Positions 15,814 to 23,111 of a DNA stretch of 32,365 nucleotides are shown one piece after another. The notes under the pieces are model-generated. The model did no database searches, was not told where the DNA came from, and saw only the letters and a list, made by a program, of their open reading frames with translations. The stretch comes from Bacteroidales bacterium UBA5548. Lineage in GTDB: Bacteria > Bacteroidota > Bacteroidia > Bacteroidales > UBA932. The stretch lies in assembly GCA_002425935.1 (NCBI GenBank), contig DINE01000031.1, positions 1 through 32,365 on the forward strand, in the 5' to 3' direction. The position numbers and the translations under genes were made by a program. How positions within the stretch are numbered: position 1 is the stretch's first letter; every line of letters begins with the position of its first letter.

Positions 15814-16983
15814 ATGTTCAATTTTGACAATGTTCCTGACAGAAGAGGTACCTCGTGCTTCAAATATGATGCAAGAAAAGAGCTCTTCGGGACAGAAGAT
15901 ATCCTCCCCATGTGGGTAGCAGATATGGATTTCCAATCACCTCCCTGCGTAAGAGAGGCGGCAATGAGACTTTCCGAGCACGGAGTATTCGGTTACACCT
16001 TCCGTTCGGCACAGTCTGTTGATTATTTTATTGACTGGGTTGACAAAAGGTATGGCTGGAAGATTAATCGTGAACAGATTACCTCTTCTCCCGGAATAGT
16101 TGCAGCACTGCCCGTTGCAGTAAGAGTATTCACCTCCCAATCGGATAAAATACTTATTCAGACCCCGGTCTATCCCCCATTTCACTCAATAGTGAAAGAG
16201 AATGGCCGAACACTTGTTTACAGCCCGCTAATTTGCGGAGAGGATGGGTGGAGTGTAAACTGGCAGGATTTCGAGGAGAAGCTGAGTAAGGGAGTGAAGA
16301 TGTTTATTCTTTGTAACTCTCACAATCCAATTGGAAAAGTGTGGACAAGGGATGAACTTCAAAAGATGGGAGAACTTTGCTGCAAGTATAACACAATAAT
16401 CTTCTCTGACGAAATTCACTCAGATCTTGCCCTATACAACAATAATCACACTGTAATGGCATCGGTCTCAGAAGAGATTGCTCAGAACACAATCACAGCA
16501 ATGGCTCCCAGCAAAACATTCAATATTGCCGGGATGCTCAACTCACTTATAATTTCGGAATCAAAAGAGCTTTTTGATAAATTTCACAAAGAGATAACAA
16601 CTCTGCACCTTGAACTGGGAAACATCTTCGGACACATAACTATGGAGGCCGCATACAAAGATGGAGCACACTGGCTTGCAGAGTTAAAAAAGTATCTCGA
16701 GCAAAATATTGACTTTGCGCATGAATTCGTTAAAAGAGAGATTCCCGGAGTTAAATTTATTAAACCCGAAGGATCATTCCTCCTCTGGCTCAACTTTAAA
16801 GAGACAGGACTCTCTCACAAAGAGATTAAAGAGTTGCTTGTGAAAAAAGCCAAAGTGGGCTTAAACGACGGGCTTACATTCGGGCCTGACGGAGAGTTTC
16901 ATTTCAGAATGAATATTGGCACTTCACTCGCTATTGTAAAAGAGGGATTTGAGAGAATAGCCGGAGCACTCAGATCAACATAA
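15814..16983 (+). CDS. MalY/PatB-family PLP C-S lyase (cystathionine beta-lyase type)
   Basis: The 389-residue fold-type-I PLP enzyme is of the MalY/PatB class. It has WVADMDF near the N-terminus, GYTF, SPGIVAAL, NSHNPIGKVW, SDEIHSDL, and the PLP-binding lysine in APSKTFNIAG (K234). Members cleave C-S bonds of cystathionine or cysteine conjugates and release pyruvate and ammonia; some have secondary regulatory roles. I prefer the ATG at 15814 over the GTG one codon upstream. It ends the rightward peptide-use run, 28 nt after pepT, so it may break down sulfur amino acids freed from peptides. The exact substrate is unknown. Confidence 0.88.
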   Translation: MFNFDNVPDRRGTSCFKYDARKELFGTEDILPMWVADMDFQSPPCVREAAMRLSEHGVFGYTFRSAQSVDYFIDWVDKRYGWKINREQITSSPGIVAALPVAVRVFTSQSDKILIQTPVYPPFHSIVKENGRTLVYSPLICGEDGWSVNWQDFEEKLSKGVKMFILCNSHNPIGKVWTRDELQKMGELCCKYNTIIFSDEIHSDLALYNNNHTVMASVSEEIAQNTITAMAPSKTFNIAGMLNSLIISESKELFDKFHKEITTLHLELGNIFGHITMEAAYKDGAHWLAELKKYLEQNIDFAHEFVKREIPGVKFIKPEGSFLLWLNFKETGLSHKEIKELLVKKAKVGLNDGLTFGPDGEFHFRMNIGTSLAIVKEGFERIAGALRST

Positions 16984-17005
16984 TACAAATATCTGCTGCA
17001 CTAGG

Positions 17006-17341
17006 TTATTTACGGCGTTTAAATACCCTTCTCAGGAAACTCTCTCTTTGCACTGCAGGAGAGAGTTTTTCGTTTTTAGATCTGCTCTTTGCAGTATTGT
17101 GGTACTTCATCTGCTTTTCATGAGCTTCGCGATGCTTTTCGACAACCTCCCTATGCTGCTCCAGCGCCCTGTTATGACTCTCAATCGCATGGTTGTGTGC
17201 CTGATTATGAGCATTATTGTGATTCTCCATTGCCTGTTGATGATGCTGCTGATGCGTGGTTGTCTCCTGAGCATTTACAGCAGCAGGCAGAAGCACTAAA
17301 ACAGAGAGAGAAATCCAAATTGAAGTGATTAACCTTTTCAT
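17006..17341 (-). CDS. Small exported His-rich helical protein, function unknown
   Basis: The 111-residue product has a clear signal peptide (MKRLITS..., hydrophobic to about 21, cleavage near V-N-A-Q). The region from about residue 28 to 80 is dominated by His, Gln, Asn, Glu and Ala, with His often spaced three or four residues apart, as in HNNAHNQAHNHAIESHNRAL. This would put a His stripe on one side of a long helix. The C-terminus is basic (RRVFKRRK). An in-frame ATG at 17431 would add 30 residues that do not look like a leader, so the start at 17341 is preferred. Metal binding in the periplasm is possible but not demonstrated; I recognise no family. It converges on the MalY/PatB gene. Confidence 0.65.
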   Translation of the reverse strand: MKRLITSIWISLSVLVLLPAAVNAQETTTHQQHHQQAMENHNNAHNQAHNHAIESHNRALEQHREVVEKHREAHEKQMKYHNTAKSRSKNEKLSPAVQRESFLRRVFKRRK

Positions 17342-17389
17342 AATCTTGTGATTTAGATATAAAAAGAGGCCGCAAGATTTGTGCCAGAA

Positions 17390-17502
17390 TTCATCCCTGG
17401 GAATTCTTTCCTTTCCATTCATTTCCAACAACTTAGCTCATGATCCAATTTTGCATTATCTGCTTGATATTCAGCCAAAAGGAAAGAATTCCCAGGGATG
17501 AA
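17390..17502. repeat. 25-bp perfect inverted repeat enclosing 63 bp
   Basis: The left arm (17390-17414) and right arm (17478-17502) are perfect reverse complements over 25 bp, each containing the core CCTGGGAATTC or its complement. Similarity continues weakly outside the arms (GTGCCAG against GGCAGGAA on the other strand). The 63-bp centre has no ORF. No flanking direct repeat is evident. The arrangement resembles a small non-autonomous element or a long cruciform/hairpin in the 5' region of the His-rich gene. No second copy was noticed elsewhere in the window. Confidence 0.7.
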
Positions 17503-17518
17503 ATGTTCCTGCCAAAAC

Positions 17519-17557
17519 AATAAAGCCGGCTTTGAGGCCGGCTTTATTCGTTTTTTT
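17519..17557. terminator. Bidirectional Rho-independent terminator
   Basis: AATAAAGCCGGC (17519-17530) pairs perfectly with GCCGGCTTTATT (17537-17548) around TTTGAG, a 12-bp G/C-rich stem. Rightward it is followed by CGTTTTTTTG; leftward by TTGTTTTGG on the minus strand. It lies about 80 bp beyond the stop of the NamZ gene and so closes the leftward peptidoglycan cluster. Confidence 0.88.
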
Positions 17558-17629
17558 GTTTTTCGATTAAGAGTTTGTATAGTGGTACAACATTTATGCA
17601 ATTATAACTGGTGTACTTACTAAGTGATA

Positions 17630-18862
17630 CTATTTGTAAAGATGGTACTTTTTGGAAAGTGCCTTGAACGACTCTACATCTTTATTAAAGTACGCTTTAA
17701 TGTCTTCGAATTTATGACGCTCTGCAAATTTCAGGCGAATCTGGTCGCTGCCGGCTACCTGGTCGAACATGCGGAATCTTTTATCGCTGGCATTCTTGAA
17801 AACTGCCTGCTCCGGATGAAGTTCAGCCAGTGCCTGCATTACATAAAATTGTATTTCGGTAAGAGCAGCCTTTTCGTAATTCATAACATGTACCTGAACT
17901 CCCTGCAGGTTTTTACCAACTCCAACAGCATAGAAAGGTTTAACGTGAATAGGTCGGAAATGAATACCCGGTAGTTTGTACGAGTTAAGTCTCTCTGCAA
18001 GAGCTTCGGCGTTAATCCACTCTGCTGCAAACATCTGGAAAGGAATGGTATAGCCTACACCAATTGAGATATAACCCAGTTCTCCCAATATGCCAGAGAT
18101 TGGATATGCAATAGCGCTGATTGGTTGTGGAATATGAGGTGAAGATGGGACCCACTGCAATCCGGTTTTATCGAATGTCATGCTTCTCTTCCAACCCTCC
18201 ATCTTAACCACATGGAGTTTTACCTTTTTACCAAGCATATTCTCTTCATTAAGCATAACAGCAAGTTCGCCGCATGTTAATCCATAGAGATATGGAATCT
18301 TAAACTGGCTGACAAAAGAGATAAATCCATCTTCGACAAGATTACCCTCCACTCTGTTTCCACCTAGTGGATTTGGTCTGTCAAGTACAATAAATTCAAT
18401 TCCGTTTTCGGCAGCAGCCTCCATTGCAAGCCCCATTGTGCTGATGTATGTAAATGAACGGCATCCTATATCCTGAATATCATAAACCAGTACATCTATC
18501 CCCTCAAGCATCTCTTTGGTAGGCTTGCGTGTTGAGCCATAAAGTGAGAATACAGGAATTCCGGTTTTAGGGTCTTTCATGTTGTCGATTTTGTCACCTG
18601 CGTGAACATCACCTCTAACACCATGCTCAGGACCAAACAGAGCAACCAGTTTTACGTTTGGTGCTTCGTGAAGAATATCAATAGTAGATTTGAGCTTGCT
18701 GTCAAAACCTGTAGGATTAGTTATGAGCCCTACCCTTTTGCCTTCAAGAATTTTAAATTTTTGCTCCTGAAGAACATCGATTCCGGTATCAACATCCTGT
18801 GCAGTCATCATGTATGTAACAATCATGAGGGCTACTGTAATAATCAGTTTTGTAAATTTCAT
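17630..18862 (-). CDS. Secreted exo-beta-N-acetylmuramidase NamZ-like (DUF1343/GH171)
   Basis: This 410-residue protein has a signal peptide (about residues 1-21, ending T-A-Q) and matches DUF1343 along its length: GLITNPTGFD (45-54), LFGPEHGVRG (75-84), VYDIQDIGCRS (126-136), DRPNPLGG, and the C-terminal portion. Members (NamZ, formerly YbbC, of Bacillus subtilis) release MurNAc from the non-reducing end of peptidoglycan fragments and define CAZy family GH171. A periplasmic enzyme making MurNAc or short glycans fits the adjoining AmpG-like permease, 42 nt upstream in the same operon. It is the last gene before the bidirectional terminator. Activity is inferred from family membership. Confidence 0.85.
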   Translation of the reverse strand: MKFTKLIITVALMIVTYMMTAQDVDTGIDVLQEQKFKILEGKRVGLITNPTGFDSKLKSTIDILHEAPNVKLVALFGPEHGVRGDVHAGDKIDNMKDPKTGIPVFSLYGSTRKPTKEMLEGIDVLVYDIQDIGCRSFTYISTMGLAMEAAAENGIEFIVLDRPNPLGGNRVEGNLVEDGFISFVSQFKIPYLYGLTCGELAVMLNEENMLGKKVKLHVVKMEGWKRSMTFDKTGLQWVPSSPHIPQPISAIAYPISGILGELGYISIGVGYTIPFQMFAAEWINAEALAERLNSYKLPGIHFRPIHVKPFYAVGVGKNLQGVQVHVMNYEKAALTEIQFYVMQALAELHPEQAVFKNASDKRFRMFDQVAGSDQIRLKFAERHKFEDIKAYFNKDVESFKALSKKYHLYK

Positions 18863-18904
18863 CTTCTAATTTTTAAACTGTTCAGTTTTAATATAAAAAC
18901 GGGT

Positions 18905-20779
18905 TTACTCCTTTTTTGCCGCTTTTCGGCCAAAAGATGGATCAACCTTTATGAAAGCAGTTACCAGGAATGTAAACACATAAGAGAGCATAATCCAGTA
19001 GAAGAAGTTCCTGTAACCAAGAAGCTCCTGCAACCAGCCGGCCATCATACCCGGAAGCATCATACCCAGTGCCATAAAGGCAGTACAGATTGCATAATGC
19101 GCCGTTTTGTGCTTACCGTCGGCAAAGTAGATCATATATAACATATAAGCTGTGAATCCGAAACCATATCCGAACTGCTCAATGAAAACGCAAAGGTTGA
19201 TAATAAAGAAGCTGTCCGGTTGTACCACGGCAAGATAAACAAAAGAGAAACTCGGGAGCGAGATGCTAAGAGCCATAGGCCATAACCACCTCTTAAGACC
19301 ACCAACAGAGGCAACAATACCTCCGATAATTCCTCCTAAAGTAAGCCCAAGAATACCTATCGTTCCGTAAACCATACCCACCTGACCGGTTGTAAGTCCC
19401 ATTCCCCCTAACTCTTTAGGGTCCAGCAGGAACGGCGTAACCATTTTAACAAGTTGCGCCTCGGCAAAACGGAACAGCAGAAGGAAAGCTATTGCAACAA
19501 GAACCTGCTTCTTCCTGAAGAAAGATGCAAAGGTCTCAAAGAACTCCTTAAAAATTGTACCCGGAGTAACATCTTTAGCCGCCTTATCACTCTCCGGCTT
19601 AGGCAGAATAAACTTGTGGTAAAGTGCCACTGCAACGAAAAATCCTGCAAGAATGAAGAAGGTTATAGACCAGGCAAAAGTAATATTGCCTGACAAGCCT
19701 CTGAAATTGGCAACTGCACTCTCTTCCAGCTTAGGGTCAACCTGTATCAGGATAAATGCAGGTTTTGTCCAGTTCTCAGAGGTAAACTCGATTCTCTCGC
19801 CATGTGCAAGAAATATACTCTTGTCCCCACCTTTGAATGAGGTGTTCAGAACCATCTTCTCACCCGGTGCAGGAGCTTTTGTTAAGCGAACTTCAACCAG
19901 CCTTGAGCTTCCGGTAAGCTGACGCACTCCAGTAACACTCTTCTCCTCTCCAAAATTCTCTTTTATCCAGTTCCCCAGCGGACCGGAGACCCCTCTGCTC
20001 CACCATGATGCCTCTTTACCTTTCTTAAGAGCGGCAGTATTCTCCTTTGGAATGAATCCGTTAAGTGTGTTCTGCTCAACAGCAAATTTTCTGAGCATTG
20101 AGGCAGAGTCAGCAGAGATATTTCCTGTTCCTATATTGATAAGGGCCGGTGTTATATCAAATGTATATTCATCTGTCTGTGCTAGTGCATAAGGGTTTAC
20201 AAGAGTGCTGTCGGCAGGAATCTCAATAGCAGAAGAGTACTCCGGGCCGGCATTTACCTGGATATCCAGTGGTTTAAGACCGGTGGCAGATTCAAGAGAG
20301 CCCGCAATAATTATGAGAAGTCCCTGTCCGGCAATGGTTGCAACCCTGTAAAAGGTGCTTCGGATACCTACATACATAGCCTGCTTGTTTGTGTCAAGCG
20401 CCAGCATATAAAACCCGTCTGCAGCAATGTCGTGGGTGGCGGAACTGAATGCCATAAGCCAGAAGACAGCAAGAGTTATCTGGAAAAAATTGCTTGCCGG
20501 AATTGTAAAGGCAATGCCTGCAAGGCCAGCCCCCACCAGAATCTGCATCGTGACAACCCACCATCTTTTAGTCTTAAGCAGATCTACAAACGGACTCCAG
20601 AATGGCTTAATTACCCATGGCAGGTATAACCAGCTTGTGTAAAGCGCAATATCTGTATTGGAAATACCAAGACGCTTATACATTATAACCGAGATGGTCA
20701 TTACCGCAACATAAGGCAATCCCTGCGCAAAGTAGAGCGAAGGAATCCATGCCCACGGAGAGGTCTTTTTATTACTCAT
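18905..20779 (-). CDS. AmpG-like muropeptide permease (MFS) with large periplasmic insertion
   Basis: The 624-residue major-facilitator protein resembles AmpG, which imports GlcNAc-anhydroMurNAc peptides. The N-terminal part (SLYFAQGLPYVAV, KPFWSPFVDLLKTKRWW, SSATHDIAADGFYM) and C-terminal part (RFAEAQLVKMVTPFLLD, FIEQFGYGFGFTAYMLYMIYF) fit the AmpG/acetyl-CoA transporter-like branch. Between the fifth and sixth membrane segments lies a hydrophilic block of roughly 205 residues (about 162-366), with beta-like sequence such as RIEFTSENWTKPAFILIQV. By normal MFS topology this is in the periplasm. E. coli AmpG is about 491 residues, so this is an addition. It lies between the SpoIID-like gene (27 nt) and namZ (42 nt). 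Confidence 0.85.
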   Translation of the reverse strand: MSNKKTSPWAWIPSLYFAQGLPYVAVMTISVIMYKRLGISNTDIALYTSWLYLPWVIKPFWSPFVDLLKTKRWWVVTMQILVGAGLAGIAFTIPASNFFQITLAVFWLMAFSSATHDIAADGFYMLALDTNKQAMYVGIRSTFYRVATIAGQGLLIIIAGSLESATGLKPLDIQVNAGPEYSSAIEIPADSTLVNPYALAQTDEYTFDITPALINIGTGNISADSASMLRKFAVEQNTLNGFIPKENTAALKKGKEASWWSRGVSGPLGNWIKENFGEEKSVTGVRQLTGSSRLVEVRLTKAPAPGEKMVLNTSFKGGDKSIFLAHGERIEFTSENWTKPAFILIQVDPKLEESAVANFRGLSGNITFAWSITFFILAGFFVAVALYHKFILPKPESDKAAKDVTPGTIFKEFFETFASFFRKKQVLVAIAFLLLFRFAEAQLVKMVTPFLLDPKELGGMGLTTGQVGMVYGTIGILGLTLGGIIGGIVASVGGLKRWLWPMALSISLPSFSFVYLAVVQPDSFFIINLCVFIEQFGYGFGFTAYMLYMIYFADGKHKTAHYAICTAFMALGMMLPGMMAGWLQELLGYRNFFYWIMLSYVFTFLVTAFIKVDPSFGRKAAKKE

Positions 20780-20806
20780 ATGCGTAATTTGTTAGATTGA
20801 ATATTC

Positions 20807-22120
20807 TTAATATAACTTCTCGATTTTGGCATCAATAAAATAGTGGAGAAGAATAGCGTCATATTTATAGCCCTTCTCTCCCATTACAGCCGCCCCAATC
20901 TGGCAAAGACCTACTCCGTGACCCCAGCCTGCACCCAAAAGGGCAAACTTAACAGGGTTACCGTTACTGTCCGACTCCTTTTCAACCACAAATGCAGAGC
21001 TGTAGAGGTGAGATTCCGATAGTGTCCTTCTGATTTCAAGCTCTTTACCAATTATTCTGGTACGCTTGGTGCCCACAATTTTGAGTTTAATCAGCCTTCC
21101 TGAAGTACCTCTTTCTACAGGTATAAGATCGGTAATTGTGCCATAATCTGTACCCGAACGTCTTGCAACAAGCTCTGATATCTGCTCCGCAGAATACTCC
21201 ACTCTCCATCTGTAAAAGTTTACAGTCTCCTGATCGTAGTTATTCAGAACCTGAGAAAGTACAACTTTATCCGATGTGTTGCAGAATGACTCCGGCGAAG
21301 TGAGTATCCACTCCCTTGCATTCTCTTCTATAGTAAGATCCGGAAGTGGTGATCCCTCAGGAAAGTCTCTTTTGCCAACAAGGTAAGGATATTTTATATC
21401 CTCCCAGCAATTCTGAAACTCCTCAAAAACACCTCCGCAACTTTTTGAGTAGCGGGCATCACAGATTTTTCCATCGAACATAAGCAGCTCGCCGCGAGTC
21501 TCCGCAATCGCCTGTTTAACAATATCGGTAGATGCTCTGGTGATTCCCTGATATCTCTGGCAGTGATCATCTGCACAAATATCAAAATTTGTGTGATCTT
21601 CGCGGTCGTACCATCTGATAAGCTCACCTTCGCTCTCCTTCATTGTGCTGTACTGTATCTGAGATTGTTCAATCTCTTTGTTTTTCTGAATTTGAGCCAG
21701 AAGCCATGAACGCGAGATAACAGCATGTGCCTTAAGGAGTTCAAGAGAGGCAGTTGCACTCATCTCCGATGAGATTACAGAGGTCAGGTACTCCTCGACG
21801 CTCAGTAAATTGACAGCGGTAATCTTTCCATTCTCTACAATAAAGCGAAGAGATCCTTTAAAAACCTGATTCTCTTTACGTTCCCAATGGAAGTTGATTC
21901 CGATAGTCACATCCTTAAGTTCAAATGATGCAGAGTCTTGGTTTACAGGGTCAAACTGAAGCGAATCGTACAGATTCCCCTGAAACAATATCTTGTCGCC
22001 CGATAATTTTACACTCTCCTCTCCCTGAAACTCTCCTCCGTTAAAAAGAAACGGGCTGTTCAGTACAAAAGAGATGCTCGGTTCGAACATTATTCCTACG
22101 CTAACTTTTGGCTCTTTCAT
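20807..22120 (-). CDS. SpoIID/LytB-domain protein without signal peptide
   Basis: The 437-residue protein is SpoIID-like: VEEYLTSVISSEMSATAS with the likely catalytic Glu in SSEM (E119), LLKAHAVISRSW, a Cys/His cluster in CADDHCQRYQG resembling the SpoIID zinc site, then RYSKSCGGVFE, and a C-terminal GAGWGHGVGLCQIGA. SpoIID of sporeformers is a lytic transglycosylase acting on denuded glycan strands; this organism is not expected to sporulate. The start is forced: an in-frame TAA lies eight codons before the ATG with no start codon between. The N-terminus (MKEPKVSVGIMFEP) is not a signal peptide, so the protein is predicted cytosolic, on the same side as products imported by AmpG. The gap to the DUF4922 stop is 1 nt. 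Confidence 0.8.
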   Translation of the reverse strand: MKEPKVSVGIMFEPSISFVLNSPFLFNGGEFQGEESVKLSGDKILFQGNLYDSLQFDPVNQDSASFELKDVTIGINFHWERKENQVFKGSLRFIVENGKITAVNLLSVEEYLTSVISSEMSATASLELLKAHAVISRSWLLAQIQKNKEIEQSQIQYSTMKESEGELIRWYDREDHTNFDICADDHCQRYQGITRASTDIVKQAIAETRGELLMFDGKICDARYSKSCGGVFEEFQNCWEDIKYPYLVGKRDFPEGSPLPDLTIEENAREWILTSPESFCNTSDKVVLSQVLNNYDQETVNFYRWRVEYSAEQISELVARRSGTDYGTITDLIPVERGTSGRLIKLKIVGTKRTRIIGKELEIRRTLSESHLYSSAFVVEKESDSNGNPVKFALLGAGWGHGVGLCQIGAAVMGEKGYKYDAILLHYFIDAKIEKLY

Positions 22121-22121
22121 C

Positions 22122-23096
22122 TTAAAGTACAGTTTTAATTTTGTTTACAATAGCATTGGTAACCGATTCCGGAATAAGGATTTCATCCATAATCTCCTTA
22201 ATTTCAATCTCCGAAATCTTATGAAAATCCTTTTCAAGAGGAGTAATAAGCACTCCGCCAAGGTCAACAGAGGCCGGGCTCAAAAGAATATTACCATCAC
22301 CCTCTGCAAAGTAGTGAGAAGGGCGGTGTTTATCTCTTAAATATATGAGCGTTACGTATTTATCTTTGTTAACTCCTGAGGTTTCGTACCAGCAGAGAAT
22401 ATTAACCATCGGCTCAGCCTCCCCCTCCTTTAAAGGTAAAACAGAGAGTATCTTTTCGAAAATGTCGTTAGCTTGTGAAGGTGAATCAGATACCAATGCT
22501 ATTAACCCCTTGAAAAGACCGTTAACCTTAGAAACTGTAGTATTCTCTGTTCTGAACAGCACCTCACTCTCCATCTTTTCAAGATGTTTCTCAATTGTAA
22601 GAAACCCTTTGTTACCGGCCTGAAAATGAAAGTGGTCGGGAGCAGAGGCTCCGCATTTAGGGCCATTATAGAAGAGGGTGTAATCCGGCAGCTCACCGGC
22701 AAGATTAAGCATCGCATCAAATCTACCGGAGATAAGTTGCAGCGTATGATCTAGAAGAGGGATTGTCAGATGTTTGGGGAAAATGGGAAAGGGGTTTATT
22801 AAAACAGTGTACGGATTTGCCGTATCTGAATTATTTATGTAGTCGAGGCCTTTTTGAACTGCAGGCCGGTTCTCTTTACACAAAAAACACTTCCTTTCGC
22901 TTATAGATTTCGCATCTACCTTAGCAGCCGACGAGACAATTCTTGCAGGGTTGAACTGAACCTTAAAAGGGAAACCGTCTACAACAACATCTTTAACAAG
23001 AACTTTTGCAAGAGCCTCATAATTAGACCCGGCCTGCTCCCAGGAGTTGAGTTGCTCCTCGAAGAGAGCAGCCAGGTTTTGAGTATTTAAAATCAT
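22122..23096 (-). CDS. DUF4922 protein, GalT/HIT-like nucleotidyltransferase or phosphorylase
   Basis: The 324-residue protein is, as I recall, of the DUF4922 type. It has the marks of the GalT/Ap4A phosphorylase branch of the HIT superfamily. C70-F-L-C73 resembles the zinc CxxC of GalT. NPFPIFPKHLTIP (101-113) resembles the HIT substrate strand. CGASAPDHFHFQ (148-159) carries an HxHxQ motif (H155, H157, Q159), where the middle His is the nucleophile in GalT. The expected chemistry is nucleotidyl transfer to or from a phosphate, with a covalent nucleotidyl-His. The partner substrate is unknown. In this operon a sugar phosphate from peptidoglycan salvage is a natural guess. It lies 15 nt after the glycosyltransferase and 1 nt before the SpoIID gene. 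Confidence 0.72.
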   Translation of the reverse strand: MILNTQNLAALFEEQLNSWEQAGSNYEALAKVLVKDVVVDGFPFKVQFNPARIVSSAAKVDAKSISERKCFLCKENRPAVQKGLDYINNSDTANPYTVLINPFPIFPKHLTIPLLDHTLQLISGRFDAMLNLAGELPDYTLFYNGPKCGASAPDHFHFQAGNKGFLTIEKHLEKMESEVLFRTENTTVSKVNGLFKGLIALVSDSPSQANDIFEKILSVLPLKEGEAEPMVNILCWYETSGVNKDKYVTLIYLRDKHRPSHYFAEGDGNILLSPASVDLGGVLITPLEKDFHKISEIEIKEIMDEILIPESVTNAIVNKIKTVL

Positions 23097-23111
23097 CTCT
23101 TATGATGTTTA

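Noticed and set aside
17048..17328. Plus-strand open frames opposite the His-rich gene
   Set aside because: The minus-strand product has a clean signal peptide and regular His spacing; the plus-strand frames have neither and lack a plausible promoter.
17342..17431. Longer N-terminus for the His-rich protein starting at 17431
   Set aside because: It would bury the signal peptide 30 residues inside and would be encoded partly by the inverted repeat arm.
17415..17477. Core of the inverted repeat as a gene or tRNA
   Set aside because: Only 63 bp, with no cloverleaf, no ORF and no terminator of its own.
18602..19141. 179-codon plus-strand open frame across the namZ/AmpG junction
   Set aside because: It runs antisense to the ends of two recognisable genes and shows no domain; it is a product of their codon composition.
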